A DNA stretch of 64,000 nucleotides from Chloroflexota bacterium. Its GTDB lineage: Bacteria; Chloroflexota; Anaerolineae; Aggregatilineales; J027. The notes beneath the pieces are model-generated. The model had not been told where the DNA came from. It worked only from the letters and a program-made list of their open reading frames with translations, and did not search any database. Where the stretch lies: NCBI GenBank assembly GCA_013112715.1, contig JABFGB010000012.1:62001-126000 (forward strand), given 5' to 3'. Position numbers and translations under genes: made by a program. Of this stretch, positions 62,966 through 64,000 are shown in pieces (the first letter of the stretch is position 1; each line of letters opens with the position of its first letter).

Positions 62966-64000
62966 ATGTCGTCCAAAAAAATCTACGCCCTAGCACTGAT
63001 AATTTTGACCAGCCTCCTAAGCGGCTGTATGTTTGATGATGGCGCCAAACCGTCGGCGGCGGCTCCCACACTCCCGGAAGAAAATATTATCAAGACCAAG
63101 TCCGCCCAAAATAACCAAGACCAGATGCAATTGGCGGCCAACAGCATTGGTGGGCCGATCAACAACCCCCAATCCCAAACCGTTTGCACCTATCCGACGG
63201 GGTGGCAGCCCTATCAACTGCAAATCAACGAGACCCCCTACAGCATCGCCGCGCGTGGCGAATATACTGCCGATCAAATTCTAGCCGCGAATTGTCTGGC
63301 TGCTGGCACGGTCTTGAGCATCGGCCATATCTTATATGTGCCACCCTCCGTCTCTAGCAGCGCCCCTGAAACCCTACTGCCCCTCGGCATTAGTGCCATC
63401 GTCGTAGACCCGCCCAGCATTATCGCAGGCGGCAAGGTCAATTTGACATGGCAGGGACAAGGGCCAGTCGTCTCGGTGCGCGTCGGTTGGGTCTATAACG
63501 GCCAATTTATCGAAGAAACCCGCAATCTGCCCAAGATCGGCACATGGCAGTTTACCGTTCCCGACGATGGACGACAGGAAATGACCCTCATGGTGCGTGT
63601 GGGCGACGGCGTCCAAGAGGTCGCGGCCCAAACGGTAGTCAAAGTGGCTTGTGGTCAAAGTTGGTTTTTCGCTCCCACCCCACCCGGCTGCCCCACCCCA
63701 TCATTGGTGACAACCTTTCAGGAACAGACCTTTGAACGTGGACGGATTGTCTACCTTCCAACATTGGGTGTGAATTACCTCCTGATTGACGGCCAACCCG
63801 CCATCAAAATCGGTGACAGCTATCTGCCGGGGATGCCCCTCAAAGATGTTGGGTTAGATGCCGCCGTCCCACCGGGGATGCACCAACCCAGCGGCTCATT
63901 TTATTATGCGTGGCGCGTCAATGAAGAGGTGCGCAATGCCCTCGGTTGGGCCACCTCCGATGTCGTGCAGTATACCGGGGTCTTGCAGCGGGCCATTGAT
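62966..64000 (+). CDS. LysM-like lipoprotein, 5' part (runs off window)
   Basis: A frame of 345 codons, open at the right window end, starts at ATG 62966. The signal (ALALIILTSLLSGC) ends in a lipobox Cys, so it is a membrane lipoprotein. Residues about 71-115 (CTYPTGWQPYQLQINETPY to GHILYVPP) resemble a degenerate LysM-like unit, including ILAANCLA. Beyond it, residues about 125-225 look like a beta-sandwich (VNLTWQGQGPVVSVRVGW), and later text lacks recognised motifs. It may bind cell wall or extracellular glycan; function unknown. The 250-bp gap before it shows no further gene. Confidence 0.72.
   Translation, partial: MSSKKIYALALIILTSLLSGCMFDDGAKPSAAAPTLPEENIIKTKSAQNNQDQMQLAANSIGGPINNPQSQTVCTYPTGWQPYQLQINETPYSIAARGEYTADQILAANCLAAGTVLSIGHILYVPPSVSSSAPETLLPLGISAIVVDPPSIIAGGKVNLTWQGQGPVVSVRVGWVYNGQFIEETRNLPKIGTWQFTVPDDGRQEMTLMVRVGDGVQEVAAQTVVKVACGQSWFFAPTPPGCPTPSLVTTFQEQTFERGRIVYLPTLGVNYLLIDGQPAIKIGDSYLPGMPLKDVGLDAAVPPGMHQPSGSFYYAWRVNEEVRNALGWATSDVVQYTGVLQRAID

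Noticed and set aside
1-64000. tRNA, rRNA, riboswitch or CRISPR features
   Set aside because: None could be recognised by reading both strands; small RNAs cannot be excluded by eye.

Overview
The window reads as one chromosomal stretch of a heterotrophic, plant-polysaccharide-degrading and nitrous-oxide-respiring bacterium. The family-5 and family-1 sugar ABC transporters, LacI regulators, Sec-type (clade II) NosZ and many short interspersed repeats would fit a member of the Chloroflexota (Anaerolineae-like). That placement is an inference from gene content only; no rRNA or tRNA gene was seen.

Region 1 (1-6.2 kb): the end of an ABM-family gene, then a minus-strand set encoding an OmpR-type response regulator, a sensor kinase with a Met/His-rich extracytoplasmic loop, a small SHOCT membrane protein and a secreted Met/His-rich protein (a likely copper-responsive set), preceded by a six-PAS cytoplasmic histidine kinase. 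Region 2 (6.5-14.8 kb): a LacI-controlled xylo-oligosaccharide operon (LacI, family-1 binding protein, two permeases, GH3, secreted GH8). Region 3 (15-29.1 kb): a xyloglucan side-chain region: GH31 alpha-xylosidase, a five-gene Opp/Dpp-type transporter, a divergent LacI, GH29 alpha-fucosidase and GH42 beta-galactosidase. Region 4 (29.3-38.4 kb): a complete-looking nos operon, all on the minus strand: NosZ, a membrane protein, a NosD-NosF fusion, NosY, a cupredoxin, a cytochrome c, SCO1 and two Crp/Fnr regulators, with a perfect 16-bp Crp/Fnr-like palindrome upstream of nosZ.

Region 5 (38.7-58.2 kb): a pectin/uronate catabolic island built around a LacI gene and three shared operators. Leftward are UxaC, UxaE and KdgK. 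Rightward are a second Opp/Dpp-type transporter, a heparinase II/III-like protein, oligogalacturonate lyase, KduI, KduD, a KdgF-like cupin, an SDR-type UxuB, UxuA and KDPG aldolase. Together they take imported oligogalacturonides by two branches (unsaturated ends via KdgF/KduI/KduD; galacturonate via UxaC/UxaE/UxuB/UxuA) to KDG, then through KdgK and the aldolase to pyruvate and glyceraldehyde 3-phosphate. Region 6 (58.2-64 kb) is accessory: a tyrosine recombinase, a TetR/SDR pair with three operator repeats, a methyltransferase, a membrane protein and a truncated LysM-like lipoprotein.

The intergenic spaces carry at least three families of short repeats: a palindrome-centred MITE-like element inserted in a second G/C-rich hairpin repeat (with an apparently empty site in the same window), a separate 200-bp element with near-perfect terminal inverted repeats, and a degenerate repeat built around ATTCAGCACGG. 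Coding starts were moved inward from the longest reading frame wherever a ribosome-binding site, family length or a neighbouring stop decided it.
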